39,421 bases of DNA from Bryobacterales bacterium (GTDB lineage Bacteria; Acidobacteriota; Terriglobia; Bryobacterales; Bryobacteraceae): assembly GCA_003166865.1 (NCBI GenBank), contig PMUP01000023.1:5295-44715 (forward strand), given 5' to 3'. Of this stretch, positions 18,243-26,109 are shown one piece after another. The position numbers and the translations under genes are program-made. Position 1 is the first letter of the stretch. Each line of letters starts with the position of its first letter. Under the pieces are notes generated by a model that worked only from the letters and a program-made list of their open reading frames with translations, did no database searches and was not told the origin of the DNA.

Positions 18243-18262
18243 GCGGCCTCTATTGTGGCCGC
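18243..18262 (-). other. GC hairpin spanning the VOC-gene stop codon
   Basis: GCGGCC and GGCCGC can pair as a six-base-pair stem with an eight-base loop. The stem-loop contains the stop codon of the VOC gene and lies about 32 bases before the mmsA start. No T-run follows, so it is not a standard intrinsic terminator; it could affect the relative expression of the two genes. Confidence 0.3.
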
Positions 18263-19263
18263 GGACCGCGCTGGAACAGTTCCAGGAACAGATTATTCGG
18301 GTCCCGCATTAGACAGAATTTCGACGAGCCATTGATTACCGCCTCGCCATTTTTCGAAATCACCGTGACGCCAGCCGCTTTCAGCGCCTTCACTGTGGCA
18401 TCCACATCCCGTACGCCTACCTGCAGAATCGCAGTGCCGGGGTCTTGCACTCGCGTGTGCAGGGGCTCGCGGTCGATGTCTTTGAATTCCATGAAAGCCA
18501 TCATCACCGACGTGCCGGGAATCAGCGCCGAACTTCGGCGGAATTGCGCACCCGGTGTACCCGCCGTGTCCATCATGAGCTTGGTTCCGTCGAATGCCGT
18601 CGGTGGCTGCATTTGAAATCCCAATACGTCGCGATACAAATGCAACGTCTGATCCAAATCTCGGACGATGATCTCGAAAGCCCCGCCGATAATATTGCTG
18701 GACGCGGACGCGGTGGTCGCAGGAGCCGGATCGCGCTGCGAAATCTCGATGAAGAAGCCGTCGGGGTCCTGTACGAACACCACCCGGCCCCGGCCGCCAT
18801 TCGCGCCCATAATCGTCGCCGGTTCGCCGCCTTTGCTGTTGATGTGCGCGTGCGCCTCCGTCAACTTGGCCATCAGAGGATCCATGTCCCGCACCGTGAG
18901 AATGAGGCTCGCCGCGCCTGGATCCTGAAACCTCGGATGAACCGCCTCGCGATCGATGTCTTTATAATCGATCAACTCGACGCCCAGCTTCGATCCGGGA
19001 ATATGTAGAATCGCGGGACGCGACTGCGCGCCGGGCGTGTTGCCCATGTCGATGATCCACTGCGTGCTGTCGAACGCACGCGGCGGATTCGGCATCTCCA
19101 GACCGAGCACGTCGCGATAGAACTCGACCGATTTCTCCACATTGGCAACGATGTGGCTGAATCCACCCACACCCACTACGACACCCGGATCGGCTGGTGT
19201 CTGCGCCCAAGCGCTGGCGGCGCCTCCAGCAAGCATCAGAAGGACTGCGGCAACGCGTCTCAT
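18250..19263 (-). CDS. Exported protein with two VOC (glyoxalase/bleomycin-resistance) domains
   Basis: About 337 residues. The N-terminus (MRRVAAVLLMLAGGAASAWA then QTP) is a Sec signal peptide, so the protein is periplasmic. Two vicinal-oxygen-chelate repeats follow, about residues 30-160 (GFSHIVANVEKSVEFYRDVLGL, DPDGFFIEI) and 185-330 (FEIIVRDLDQTLHLYRDVLGF, DPNNLFLEL). The domains bind a metal in known enzymes, and each has the His/Glu-like pattern at matching points; the reaction is unknown. A GTG start 18 bases upstream is possible, but the ATG at 19263 gives the proper signal peptide. It diverges from the quinoprotein gene with 32 bp between starts. Its order before mmsA on the minus strand suggests co-transcription. 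Confidence 0.85.
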   Translation of the reverse strand: MRRVAAVLLMLAGGAASAWAQTPADPGVVVGVGGFSHIVANVEKSVEFYRDVLGLEMPNPPRAFDSTQWIIDMGNTPGAQSRPAILHIPGSKLGVELIDYKDIDREAVHPRFQDPGAASLILTVRDMDPLMAKLTEAHAHINSKGGEPATIMGANGGRGRVVFVQDPDGFFIEISQRDPAPATTASASSNIIGGAFEIIVRDLDQTLHLYRDVLGFQMQPPTAFDGTKLMMDTAGTPGAQFRRSSALIPGTSVMMAFMEFKDIDREPLHTRVQDPGTAILQVGVRDVDATVKALKAAGVTVISKNGEAVINGSSKFCLMRDPNNLFLELFQRGPRPQ

Positions 19264-19271
19264 AGTTTCGT

Positions 19272-19282
19272 TATGATACACT
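19272..19282. promoter_or_regulatory. Overlapping divergent -10 elements
   Basis: The 32-bp gap between the VOC and quinoprotein genes contains TATGAT and TGATACACT on the plus strand and TATCAT on the minus strand, all within 11 bases. The minus-strand hexamer ends nine bases before the VOC ATG. The plus-strand TACACT (extended by TGA) ends 13 bases before the quinoprotein ATG. One symmetric element may therefore drive both genes. Confidence 0.4.
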
Positions 19283-19295
19283 GCCGCGAGATCCT

Positions 19296-21080
19296 ATGCG
19301 ATTACTCCTCCTGGTGGCTTGTGCCATCGCAGTATCGGCCGCCACCCCCGACGGCGCCGCGATTTTCGAGAGCCATTGCGCCGCTTGCCATCAGATAGAA
19401 ACGGGTTCGCGTACGCCCACTCGCGCCGAGCTCGCGAATCTAACGCCCGAGCAAGTGATGAGCGCCCTGCTCCGCGGAAAGATGACCACTCAAGGCTCCG
19501 TGCTGGCCACCACTGAAATTCGCGCCGTCGCGCTCTACGTCACCGGCAAGAACTGGTCCGCGCAACCGGTGGATCCCGCCGCCGGCCGCTGTTCAGGCAA
19601 TCCGAAGCCCTTCTCTCCGGGCTCAGGCGACTGGAACGGATGGGGCGTCGACTCGTCCAACGCGCGCTATCAACCGCGCCCCGGCTTCCAAGCCGCGGAT
19701 GCGCCCCGCCTCAAGCTCAAATGGGCCTTTGGATTTCCCGACGACACGCAGGCCGCCGGACAGCCGGTCATCGTTGCTGGCCGCGTGTTCGTTGGAAGCA
19801 ATGGCGGCGTGGTCTATTCACTGGATGCTTCCACCGGCTGCGTCTACTGGACCTATAACGCGGGCGGCATCGTCCGCTCCGCCATCAGCATCGTCAAATC
19901 TCCGAAGTCATCCCGCCAGAAATCATCACAATGGATCGCCTACTTCGGCGACTATCACGCCTCCGCTCACGCCGTGGATGCGGAAACGGGCAAGCTGCTG
20001 TGGAAGGTGAAGATCGACGATCATCCCGCCGCGCGCGTCACCGGCTCACCCGCATATCACGACGGCCGGCTGTACGTTCCCGTGGCGTCCTCCGAAGAGC
20101 TGGACGGCGGATCGCCCCAGTATGAGTGCTGCACGTTTCGTGGCAGCTTGACGGCGCTCGACGCCGAAACCGGCCGCATCATCTGGAAGACTTACTCGAT
20201 TCCCGATCCGCCGAAAGTGTACAAGACCAACGCGGCTGGCACCAAGCTCTACGGCCCCGCGGGCGCTGGCATCTGGTCGTCGCCCACCGTTGACGCGAAG
20301 CGCAAGCGCGTCTATGTCGGAACCGGAAATTCCTACACTGGTGTCAGCATTCCCACCAGCGATTCCATCGCCGCATTCGATCTCCTAACCGGCAGTCTGC
20401 TGTGGTCCAGCCAGCTGACTCCGGGTGATAACTGGGTGCCCGGCTGCCCGAAGAGTCCGAACTGTCCAGAAAATCCCGGCGAGGACGTTGACTTTGGCAG
20501 CTCTCCGGTGTTGCATTCGCTCGGCGGTGGGAAACAGATCCTGGTGGCGTCGCAAAAATCGGGCGTGATGTACGGACTGGATCTCGATCAGCGCGGCAAA
20601 GTGCTGTGGAAGACGCGCATCGGCGTGGGGGGCGCGCAGGGCGGCATTCAATGGGGCGCGGCCCTGGACGACCATACCGCCTATGCCGCGGTTTCCGACG
20701 TCTTCACGCGCGATAAAGGCACGCCCGGAATGTACGCGATCAAGATCGACACCGGCGAGAAGCTCTGGACCACCCCCGCTCCCGACGGCGCGGGCAACAA
20801 AGCGCAACTGTCGGCGGTGTCCGCCATGCCAGGTCTCGCTTTCTCCGGATCCTGGGGCGGCCATTTGCGCGCCTATTCCACAAAAACCGGCGAAATTGTT
20901 TGGGACTTCGACGCCCTGCGCGACTTTGAAACCATCAATCATGTCCAAGCCCAAGGCGGTTCGTTCAATGGCGGGGGACCGGCCATCGCCAATGGCATGG
21001 TCATCACCACCTGCGGTTATGGATTCGTCGGTGGCAAGCCCGGCAATGTGTTGCTCGCGTTTTCAGTCGACGGCCAGTAG
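19296..21080 (+). CDS. Exported cytochrome c-quinoprotein fusion (PQQ-type dehydrogenase-like)
   Basis: A 594-residue periplasmic protein. Residues 1-16 are a signal peptide (MRLLLLVACAIAVSAA). Residues 20-90 are a small cytochrome c domain with CAACH (Cys28, Cys31, His32) and a Met in GKMTTQG that could be the sixth haem ligand. From about residue 110 to the end are PQQ-type beta-propeller repeats (for example GQPVIVAGRVFVGSNGGVVY, LTALDAETGRIIW, YGLDLDQRGKVLW, YAIKIDTGEKLW). This order, haem first then propeller, resembles polyvinyl-alcohol dehydrogenase-type quinohaemoproteins. Substrate and true PQQ binding cannot be proven from sequence. Two adjacent Cys (ECC near residue 280) are seen, as in the disulfide ring of PQQ alcohol dehydrogenases. 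YihY follows after 42 bases. Confidence 0.88.
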   Translation: MRLLLLVACAIAVSAATPDGAAIFESHCAACHQIETGSRTPTRAELANLTPEQVMSALLRGKMTTQGSVLATTEIRAVALYVTGKNWSAQPVDPAAGRCSGNPKPFSPGSGDWNGWGVDSSNARYQPRPGFQAADAPRLKLKWAFGFPDDTQAAGQPVIVAGRVFVGSNGGVVYSLDASTGCVYWTYNAGGIVRSAISIVKSPKSSRQKSSQWIAYFGDYHASAHAVDAETGKLLWKVKIDDHPAARVTGSPAYHDGRLYVPVASSEELDGGSPQYECCTFRGSLTALDAETGRIIWKTYSIPDPPKVYKTNAAGTKLYGPAGAGIWSSPTVDAKRKRVYVGTGNSYTGVSIPTSDSIAAFDLLTGSLLWSSQLTPGDNWVPGCPKSPNCPENPGEDVDFGSSPVLHSLGGGKQILVASQKSGVMYGLDLDQRGKVLWKTRIGVGGAQGGIQWGAALDDHTAYAAVSDVFTRDKGTPGMYAIKIDTGEKLWTTPAPDGAGNKAQLSAVSAMPGLAFSGSWGGHLRAYSTKTGEIVWDFDALRDFETINHVQAQGGSFNGGGPAIANGMVITTCGYGFVGGKPGNVLLAFSVDGQ

Positions 21081-21122
21081 ACCCGAGCGCGGCTCACAAC
21101 GCCGGGCGGCATACTAAGAAGC

Positions 21123-22007
21123 ATGCAAGTTCACTGGCCCGCCGGCCTTCTCGTCCAGGAAACCTTTAGCCACTGGTCGCGGGACGACGCGCCGCGCCTG
21201 GCCGCCGCGCTCGCTTATTATGCGGTCCTCGCTACCGCGCCGCTGCTCGTGATTTCGGTCGCGGTGGCCGATCTCGTCTTCGGACAAAAGGCCGTGGACG
21301 GCCAGCTTGCCTGGGAGCTTCAGAACTTCGTTGGCGGCCAGGCTGCACAGGCCATCCAATCCGCGCTTCAGGGCTCCCATAAACCGGCCGCCAGCGCCAT
21401 CGCAACCGCCCTCAGTATTGCGACTCTCATCGTGGGCGCGTCTTCAGTGATCGTGGAGCTTCACGACGCGCTCAACCACATCTGGGGCCTGAAACCGCCC
21501 CAGGACAGCACCTGGCGCGGCGATCTCTTTCGCTTCCTCAAAGAGCGCCTCTTCTCGTCAGTAATAATCATTGGGGCCGGATCTCTGCTGTTGATCTCGC
21601 TCCTGCTCAGTGCGTTCATCACCGCCGTTGAAACGTTCTTTCGGCCGCTCTTGCCCACCTCCGGATGGGTGCTGCACTTGGCCGAATTTGCAGCGTCGTT
21701 TGTGGTCCTAACGCTCCTCTTCGCGGCTGTCTACAAGCTGATCCCCGATGTCCAGTTGGAATGGGGCGACGTTGCCATCGGAGCCTCCGTCACCGCGCTG
21801 CTCTTTACCATCGGAAAACAATTGATCGCCCTCTATTTGGTGCGGGTCGGTTTTGAATCCACGTATGGCGCCGCGTGGGCCGCGGTCCTGCTTTTCGTTT
21901 GGGGCTACTATTCGGCGCAGCTCTTCTATTTGGGCGCCGAATTCACGAAAGCCTACACGCGCCGCTACGGCTCCCATGTTGCGCGCCAGTCCGAAAGTTT
22001 GAATTAA
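21123..22007 (+). CDS. YihY/BrkB-family inner-membrane protein
   Basis: A 294-residue protein with six hydrophobic helices (for example around AALAYYAVLATAPLLVISVA, IATALSIATLIVGASSVIVE, IIIGAGSLLLISLLLSAF, FAASFVVLTLLFAAVYKLIP, GASVTALLFTIGKQLIALYL, and AAVLLFVWGYYSAQLFYLGA). The signature WSRDDAPRLAAALAYYAVLA at the N-terminus and LGAEFTKAYTRRYGS at the end are typical of the family formerly annotated as ribonuclease BN. Its function is not established; no ribonuclease active site is seen. It overlaps the convergent DUF1552 gene by four bases. TACTAA ends five bases before the ATG, so it may have its own near-leaderless promoter. Confidence 0.9.
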   Translation: MQVHWPAGLLVQETFSHWSRDDAPRLAAALAYYAVLATAPLLVISVAVADLVFGQKAVDGQLAWELQNFVGGQAAQAIQSALQGSHKPAASAIATALSIATLIVGASSVIVELHDALNHIWGLKPPQDSTWRGDLFRFLKERLFSSVIIIGAGSLLLISLLLSAFITAVETFFRPLLPTSGWVLHLAEFAASFVVLTLLFAAVYKLIPDVQLEWGDVAIGASVTALLFTIGKQLIALYLVRVGFESTYGAAWAAVLLFVWGYYSAQLFYLGAEFTKAYTRRYGSHVARQSESLN

Positions 22008-23347
22008 ACCGTCAAGTAGTCCGGCTGGATCGGACCCGTGCTGTCGCCCAGCTTCTCGGTCGGCACGCCAGCTTTGTCCAAGATGGTCAACAGCAGATTG
22101 CTCATCGGCGTATTCTCTGGATACACGATGTGCCGCCCCGGCTGCACTTGGCCGCCCAGCTTACCCGCCATCAGCAATGGCAGATTCGTGTGCTCGTGCA
22201 GATTGCCGTTGCCGATGCCGCCGCCGTAAAGAATCAGGCTGTGGTCCAGCAGCGTGCCATCGCCATCCGGCGTGTTCTGAAGCTGCTCCAGGAAATAGTT
22301 GAACAGCGATATGTGATACGCATCGATCTTGGCCTTCTTCGCGATCAGCGCCGGATCGTTGCGATGATGCGACACCGCATGATGCTGCTCCGGCACTCCA
22401 ATGTTCGGATAGGTGCGTGAGCTCAGCTCCCGCGCCATGATCATCGTGAACACCCGCGTGATGTCGGCCCGGTACGCCAGCGCCATCAAGTCGAACATCA
22501 ACTTCGCGTGCTCTTCGAATGTCTCCGGAACATCCACAGGACGGTCAGGCAATTCCAGCGGCTCCGACGCGCCCTTCTTCTCGGTGCTCTGAATCCTCTG
22601 CTCGATTTCGCGAACCGAATCCAGATACTCCGTGAGCTTGGTCCGGTCGCCCGGCCCGAGGGTCCCTTGGAGCCGGCTCACTTCTTGCAGCACTGAATCC
22701 AGAATGCTGCCGGTCTGTTGCATGCGAGCCATGCGTTGCGCCGCTGTGCCGCCATCGCCGAACAGCCGCTCGAAAACAATCCGTGGATGCGCCTCGGCCG
22801 GATTGGGCGTCGTGGGATTCCGCCACGAAATCGTGTTCACGAAGAAACAATCGCTGGTGTCGCACGCAATCTGCGTCGGCTTCTCCAGCACGATCTCCAT
22901 CGAGGGCACTTGCGAATCCCTGCCAATCACGCGCGCCGCAAGTTGATCGGCCGTCGTGCCCAGCTTAATCTCCATGCCCGGCTGCGTGCGGTCCCAAGCG
23001 TGAACGCCGCTCAACCAAACCGCTGAAGCGCGCGGATGATCGCCTACCCCGTCGCCGAAAGTATTGGCTTGCAAATGCGCCAGCCGCGTGATCACCGTGA
23101 GGTTGTCGCGCACCGGCGCCAAATCCTTCAAGGTCGGAGTCAGTTCAAATCCCGCGCCCGCCGTCGTTGGAATCCATTGGTCTTGAATGAAGCCGTTGGG
23201 AGTGTAGACGAAACCCAGCCGCGGCGGCGCCTTGGTCGTTTTTGCCGAAAGCGCGGGTGCCATCGCGTCCAGGAACGGCAGCGCCAAAGCAGTGCCCATT
23301 CCGCGAAGAAATGTCCTGCGGGCCAGCGCCGCTTTCGTCACAAACAT
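22004..23347 (-). CDS. Tat-exported DUF1552 protein
   Basis: About 447 residues. The N-terminus MFVTKAALARRTFLRGMGTA carries a twin-arginine motif (RRTFLRG), so the folded protein, probably metal-containing, is exported by Tat. The body matches DUF1552: RLGFVYTPNGF near the N-terminus, DHPRASAVWLSG, and near the C-terminus LYGGGIGNGNLHEHTNLPLLMAG, which resembles the metal-rich tail of arylsulfatase-like DUF1501/1552 proteins. I chose ATG 23347 because GGAGG precedes it by eight bases; ATG 23371 and an open frame up to 23608 have no such support and the latter overlaps the divergent gene. Partner DUF1592 lies upstream on the same strand. The function is not experimentally known to me. Confidence 0.88.
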   Translation of the reverse strand: MFVTKAALARRTFLRGMGTALALPFLDAMAPALSAKTTKAPPRLGFVYTPNGFIQDQWIPTTAGAGFELTPTLKDLAPVRDNLTVITRLAHLQANTFGDGVGDHPRASAVWLSGVHAWDRTQPGMEIKLGTTADQLAARVIGRDSQVPSMEIVLEKPTQIACDTSDCFFVNTISWRNPTTPNPAEAHPRIVFERLFGDGGTAAQRMARMQQTGSILDSVLQEVSRLQGTLGPGDRTKLTEYLDSVREIEQRIQSTEKKGASEPLELPDRPVDVPETFEEHAKLMFDLMALAYRADITRVFTMIMARELSSRTYPNIGVPEQHHAVSHHRNDPALIAKKAKIDAYHISLFNYFLEQLQNTPDGDGTLLDHSLILYGGGIGNGNLHEHTNLPLLMAGKLGGQVQPGRHIVYPENTPMSNLLLTILDKAGVPTEKLGDSTGPIQPDYLTV

Positions 23348-23410
23348 GCTTCCCGCCTCCAGCGGCTTCATTTTAACAGAGCCCCGCCTGGGTGCGCCTT
23401 TCGACAATGC

Positions 23411-23416
23411 TAGGCT
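23411..23416 (+). promoter_or_regulatory. -10 candidate for the small gene at 23423 (leaderless geometry)
   Basis: TGCTAGGCT (TGn extension at 23408-23410, hexamer 23411-23416) ends exactly six bases before the GTG at 23423. This matches the spacing of a leaderless transcript. There is no -35 and no Shine-Dalgarno sequence. Confidence 0.4.
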
Positions 23417-23421
23417 GTTGG

Positions 23422-23451
23422 CGTGACCGCTAAAACCGTGACCGCTAAAAC
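23422..23451 (+). repeat. 15-bp tandem duplication across the start of the small gene
   Basis: CGTGACCGCTAAAAC occurs twice head to tail (23422-23436 and 23437-23451). Each copy brings a GTG that is in frame with the small gene, so the protein begins with a duplicated VTAKT peptide. It is a whole number of codons and leaves the frame intact. Confidence 0.9.
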
Positions 23452-23695
23452 ATGGATGGACCGGCTTTCCGCCCTGGTCGCCAAGCACGTAGAGCAACTC
23501 CACGCCGGTGAGATCACAGAAGCCCAAGCGAACCTCGAGCTCGAAGAGATGACCCTGACTGCGGAAATGCAAATGACGCCCGAAGAATTCGAGGAGTTTT
23601 TCCGCCACGTAATGGTAATGGACTACGCGGTTGAAGCGCAGTTATCGCAGGACGGCCGTCCGGTTCCTGGTAACGATCCCAAGAGGCCAAACTAG
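23423..23695 (+). CDS. Small acidic protein of unknown function
   Basis: A 90-residue reading frame beginning at GTG 23423 (a second GTG in frame at 23438). It is strongly acidic in the middle (ANLELEEMTLTAEMQMTPEEFEEFF split by short gaps), with predicted amphipathic helices and a Pro-rich basic end. I do not recognise a family. It lies between the DUF1592 and DUF1552 genes, on the opposite strand, with its stop only two bases from the DUF1592 stop, so it could also be a non-conserved or dispensable gene. The -10 candidate in leaderless position and the low-complexity-free composition support its being real. Confidence 0.5.
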   Translation: MTAKTVTAKTWMDRLSALVAKHVEQLHAGEITEAQANLELEEMTLTAEMQMTPEEFEEFFRHVMVMDYAVEAQLSQDGRPVPGNDPKRPN

Positions 23696-23697
23696 CT

Positions 23698-26088
23698 TCA
23701 CCGACTCACGGCCGCCGTCGTCACGCTCGGCGATTTCACCGGCTCTTCCGGCTGTGACTTACGCATCTGAAATGGCGCGCTCTTCACCACCCCCAGCACC
23801 AGCGACGCAAACGTGTAGTTGTTCGCCGCCGCCTGCCGCACAATCGCCCGAATCGCCGGCCGGTCGTAATACTGCACGTTCCTCGCGATCGCGTACATCA
23901 GCAGCTTTTCCGTTATCGTATCGACAAACTGCTCCGGATCCCGCAGCAGCGCCTTCTTCAGCTCGGCCACGCCGTTAAACTTGGTCCCGTCCGGAAGCAC
24001 GCCCGATCCGTCGATCGCTTGCCCCGCGTCCGTATCGCGCCATCGCCCAACCGCATCGAAATTGTCCATCGCAAAACCGATCGGGTCCATCCGCGCATGG
24101 CAGCTCGCGCACACTGGATTTGCGCGATGCGCCTCCATCGCTTGCCGCATCGTCAGCGGCTTCCCGTTGTCGTTCGCTTCCGTCTTCAAAGGCGGAACGT
24201 TGGGCGGCGGAGGAGGCGGTGGCGACGAAAGAATATTTTCCAGAATCCACTTCCCGCGCAGCACCGGCGACGTCCGCGTGGCATACGCGGTCAGCGTCAG
24301 GATGCTCCCTTGCCCCAGCAGTCCACCGCGCGGACTGTCCGGCGGAAACGTGATGCGCCGGAAGTACGTCCCTTCCACGTTCGAAATCCCATAGTGCTTC
24401 GCCAGCCGCTCGTTCACGAACGTGTAATTCGCCGTCATCAGATCCAGCACGCTACGATTGCCGCGCAGCACGCTGTCCAGGAACAGATCCGTTTCACGCC
24501 GGAAAGCATTTCGCAGCGTCTCGTCGAAATCCGGGAACAGCAATTCGTCCGGCTTCTTCGAATCGATGTCCCTTACGTACAACCACTGCTCGGCGAAATT
24601 CGTCTCCAGCGATTCCGACCGCGGATCGGCCAGCATCCGCCGCACTTCGCGCTCCAGAACCACCGGATCCTTCAGCTTCCCGCGTGCAGCGACGTTCAAC
24701 AGCTCGTCATCCGGTATGCTGCTCCAAAGGAAAAACGACAGCCGCGATGCCAGCTCCAGATCGCTCACCCGAAATGGCGTCCCCGGTGCGTTTCCAGGAG
24801 CCGCATCGCGCTCAATCCGAAACAGAAACTGTGGACTCACCAGCAGCCGCTCCAACGCCTGCTCGATGCCGCGATCGAAGCTCCCATCCTTACACCCCGC
24901 CGTATAAAATGGCATTACATCCTGCAAATCCGCCTCGCCCACCGGCCGCCGGTACGCGCGCCGTTCCAAATTCGACAAGATCTGCTTTGCGCACGCCCTC
25001 TCATCCGCCGTGCTCACTGGATGACATACAAAAATCCGCCGCCGGCTCGGCGTGTCCGATGCCAGCTGTCCATGAAACGGTCCGCTGATCGTCACGATAT
25101 CGATCCCGAGCTCCGTCCCCCGCCCGCGCATCCGCGGCCTCACCGTTTCTTCATCGCGCGCCTCGCTCTTCTGGACAAAGGTCACGCCGATCATTCGCGG
25201 CCCCGCCTTCAGCGGCACGTGAATCTCCAGCGGCTTCTGCGGTCCTCGGAACCCTCGTGGCGCGGCGCCGGGCTGCGGCTTCTCGCCGACGTCCACCAAC
25301 TGCGCTCGTGCTCCATCCACCGTGATTTCGAGTTGGTCCGGTTCACGCGGCGCTCCCGCTAACTCCACCTTGAACACATAATCGCCATCCAGCGGCACAT
25401 CCGTCCGTACTCCCAGCCCGCCTCGCGTCCCAAACGGCAGCCCCTGCTCATGGATATCTTGCGTGTGCTCGCCCGATAGCCGGTACGTATTCACCATCAC
25501 CGGCATCGACGGATCGCCCACCGCCAGCCGGCTGATTTTCCTCGCCGCCTCCAGATAGCTCTCCATCGCAGTCGGCGATACGAACAAAAGATCCGCCAGA
25601 TTGTCGAACCCGCTGCTCGCGTTGTCCGGCGGCAGCAGCAACGAATAATTCATTTCTTGCGGCAGCGCGTCCAACGCCAGCAAATCACGGATCGCATTCT
25701 CGTATTCAGTCCGGCTCAGCCGATGCAGCAGCGGCAGCTTGCCCAGCTCCACGTGCTCCGCCGAGGCCCCGTCCAACTGAGTTTCGAGCCACGCCGCCGT
25801 CAAGTTATAAGTCGCGTCATCCGGCCTTGGCAGCCCCGCCGGAGGCATCACTTGCGTCCGCAGCTTTTTAACGACCTTCTCCCATTGTTCGGCGTGCGCG
25901 CCCACGTGGTCCAGTTCGGCCGGGTCCAAAACGAACCCGCCAGTCTTGAGCTTGGCATTATGGCAGGTGACGCAGTATTTGTTGAAGACGGGGCCGGGGT
26001 TTCCAGTAGGAGTGGAGGTCTGCGCGTTACAAATCACGGCGCCTAAGCCCAGAATGAAGATCAGTATTGGCTTGACCACGCTACTCAT
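23698..26088 (-). CDS. Exported DUF1592-family protein with a cytochrome-c motif (DUF1587/1592/1588/1585 series)
   Basis: A 796-residue protein. A Sec-type signal peptide (KPILIFILGLGAVICNAQ) is followed by KYCVTCHNAKLKTGG, a single haem-c motif (Cys39, Cys42, His43). Downstream are segments diagnostic for the planctomycete/acidobacterial DUF1587-1592-1588-1585 chain: LPLLHRLSRTEYENAIRDLL, the LTKLE-like RMLADPR segment, FSLWSSIPDDELL-type SFFLWSSIPDDELL, RGGLLGQGSILTLTA, and near the C-terminus CASCHARMDPIGFAMDNFD (a second CxxCH). The family is periplasmic and thought to have redox or polysaccharide-related roles, but its function is unproven. It precedes the DUF1552 gene on the same strand, the usual pairing. 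It diverges from the ankyrin gene with 21 bp between starts. Confidence 0.88.
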   Translation of the reverse strand: MSSVVKPILIFILGLGAVICNAQTSTPTGNPGPVFNKYCVTCHNAKLKTGGFVLDPAELDHVGAHAEQWEKVVKKLRTQVMPPAGLPRPDDATYNLTAAWLETQLDGASAEHVELGKLPLLHRLSRTEYENAIRDLLALDALPQEMNYSLLLPPDNASSGFDNLADLLFVSPTAMESYLEAARKISRLAVGDPSMPVMVNTYRLSGEHTQDIHEQGLPFGTRGGLGVRTDVPLDGDYVFKVELAGAPREPDQLEITVDGARAQLVDVGEKPQPGAAPRGFRGPQKPLEIHVPLKAGPRMIGVTFVQKSEARDEETVRPRMRGRGTELGIDIVTISGPFHGQLASDTPSRRRIFVCHPVSTADERACAKQILSNLERRAYRRPVGEADLQDVMPFYTAGCKDGSFDRGIEQALERLLVSPQFLFRIERDAAPGNAPGTPFRVSDLELASRLSFFLWSSIPDDELLNVAARGKLKDPVVLEREVRRMLADPRSESLETNFAEQWLYVRDIDSKKPDELLFPDFDETLRNAFRRETDLFLDSVLRGNRSVLDLMTANYTFVNERLAKHYGISNVEGTYFRRITFPPDSPRGGLLGQGSILTLTAYATRTSPVLRGKWILENILSSPPPPPPPNVPPLKTEANDNGKPLTMRQAMEAHRANPVCASCHARMDPIGFAMDNFDAVGRWRDTDAGQAIDGSGVLPDGTKFNGVAELKKALLRDPEQFVDTITEKLLMYAIARNVQYYDRPAIRAIVRQAAANNYTFASLVLGVVKSAPFQMRKSQPEEPVKSPSVTTAAVSR

Positions 26089-26091
26089 CTG

Positions 26092-26103
26092 TTATATTAC
26101 ACT
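26092..26103. promoter_or_regulatory. Overlapping divergent -10 elements between DUF1592 and ankyrin genes
   Basis: The 21-bp gap contains TTATATTACACT. On the plus strand TACACT (26098-26103) ends six bases before the ankyrin GTG, and TATATT lies just upstream. On the minus strand TAATAT (26099-26094) ends five bases before the DUF1592 ATG. The AT-rich core TTATATTA is nearly symmetric, so a single site could be read in both directions. TTGACC at 26072-26077 may act as a plus-strand -35, 20 bp from TACACT, 15 from TATATT or 17 from TATTAC. Confidence 0.45.
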
Positions 26104-26109
26104 CGAATC

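Noticed and set aside
22004-23608. Longer version of the DUF1552 gene starting at 23608
   Set aside because: The extra 87 residues have no signal or family similarity and overlap the divergent small gene; GGAGG and the Tat motif support 23347.
24019-25362. 447-residue plus-strand frame inside the DUF1592 gene
   Set aside because: Composition is Arg/Pro/His-rich with no recognisable domain; the minus-strand protein has signal peptide, haem motif and family blocks.
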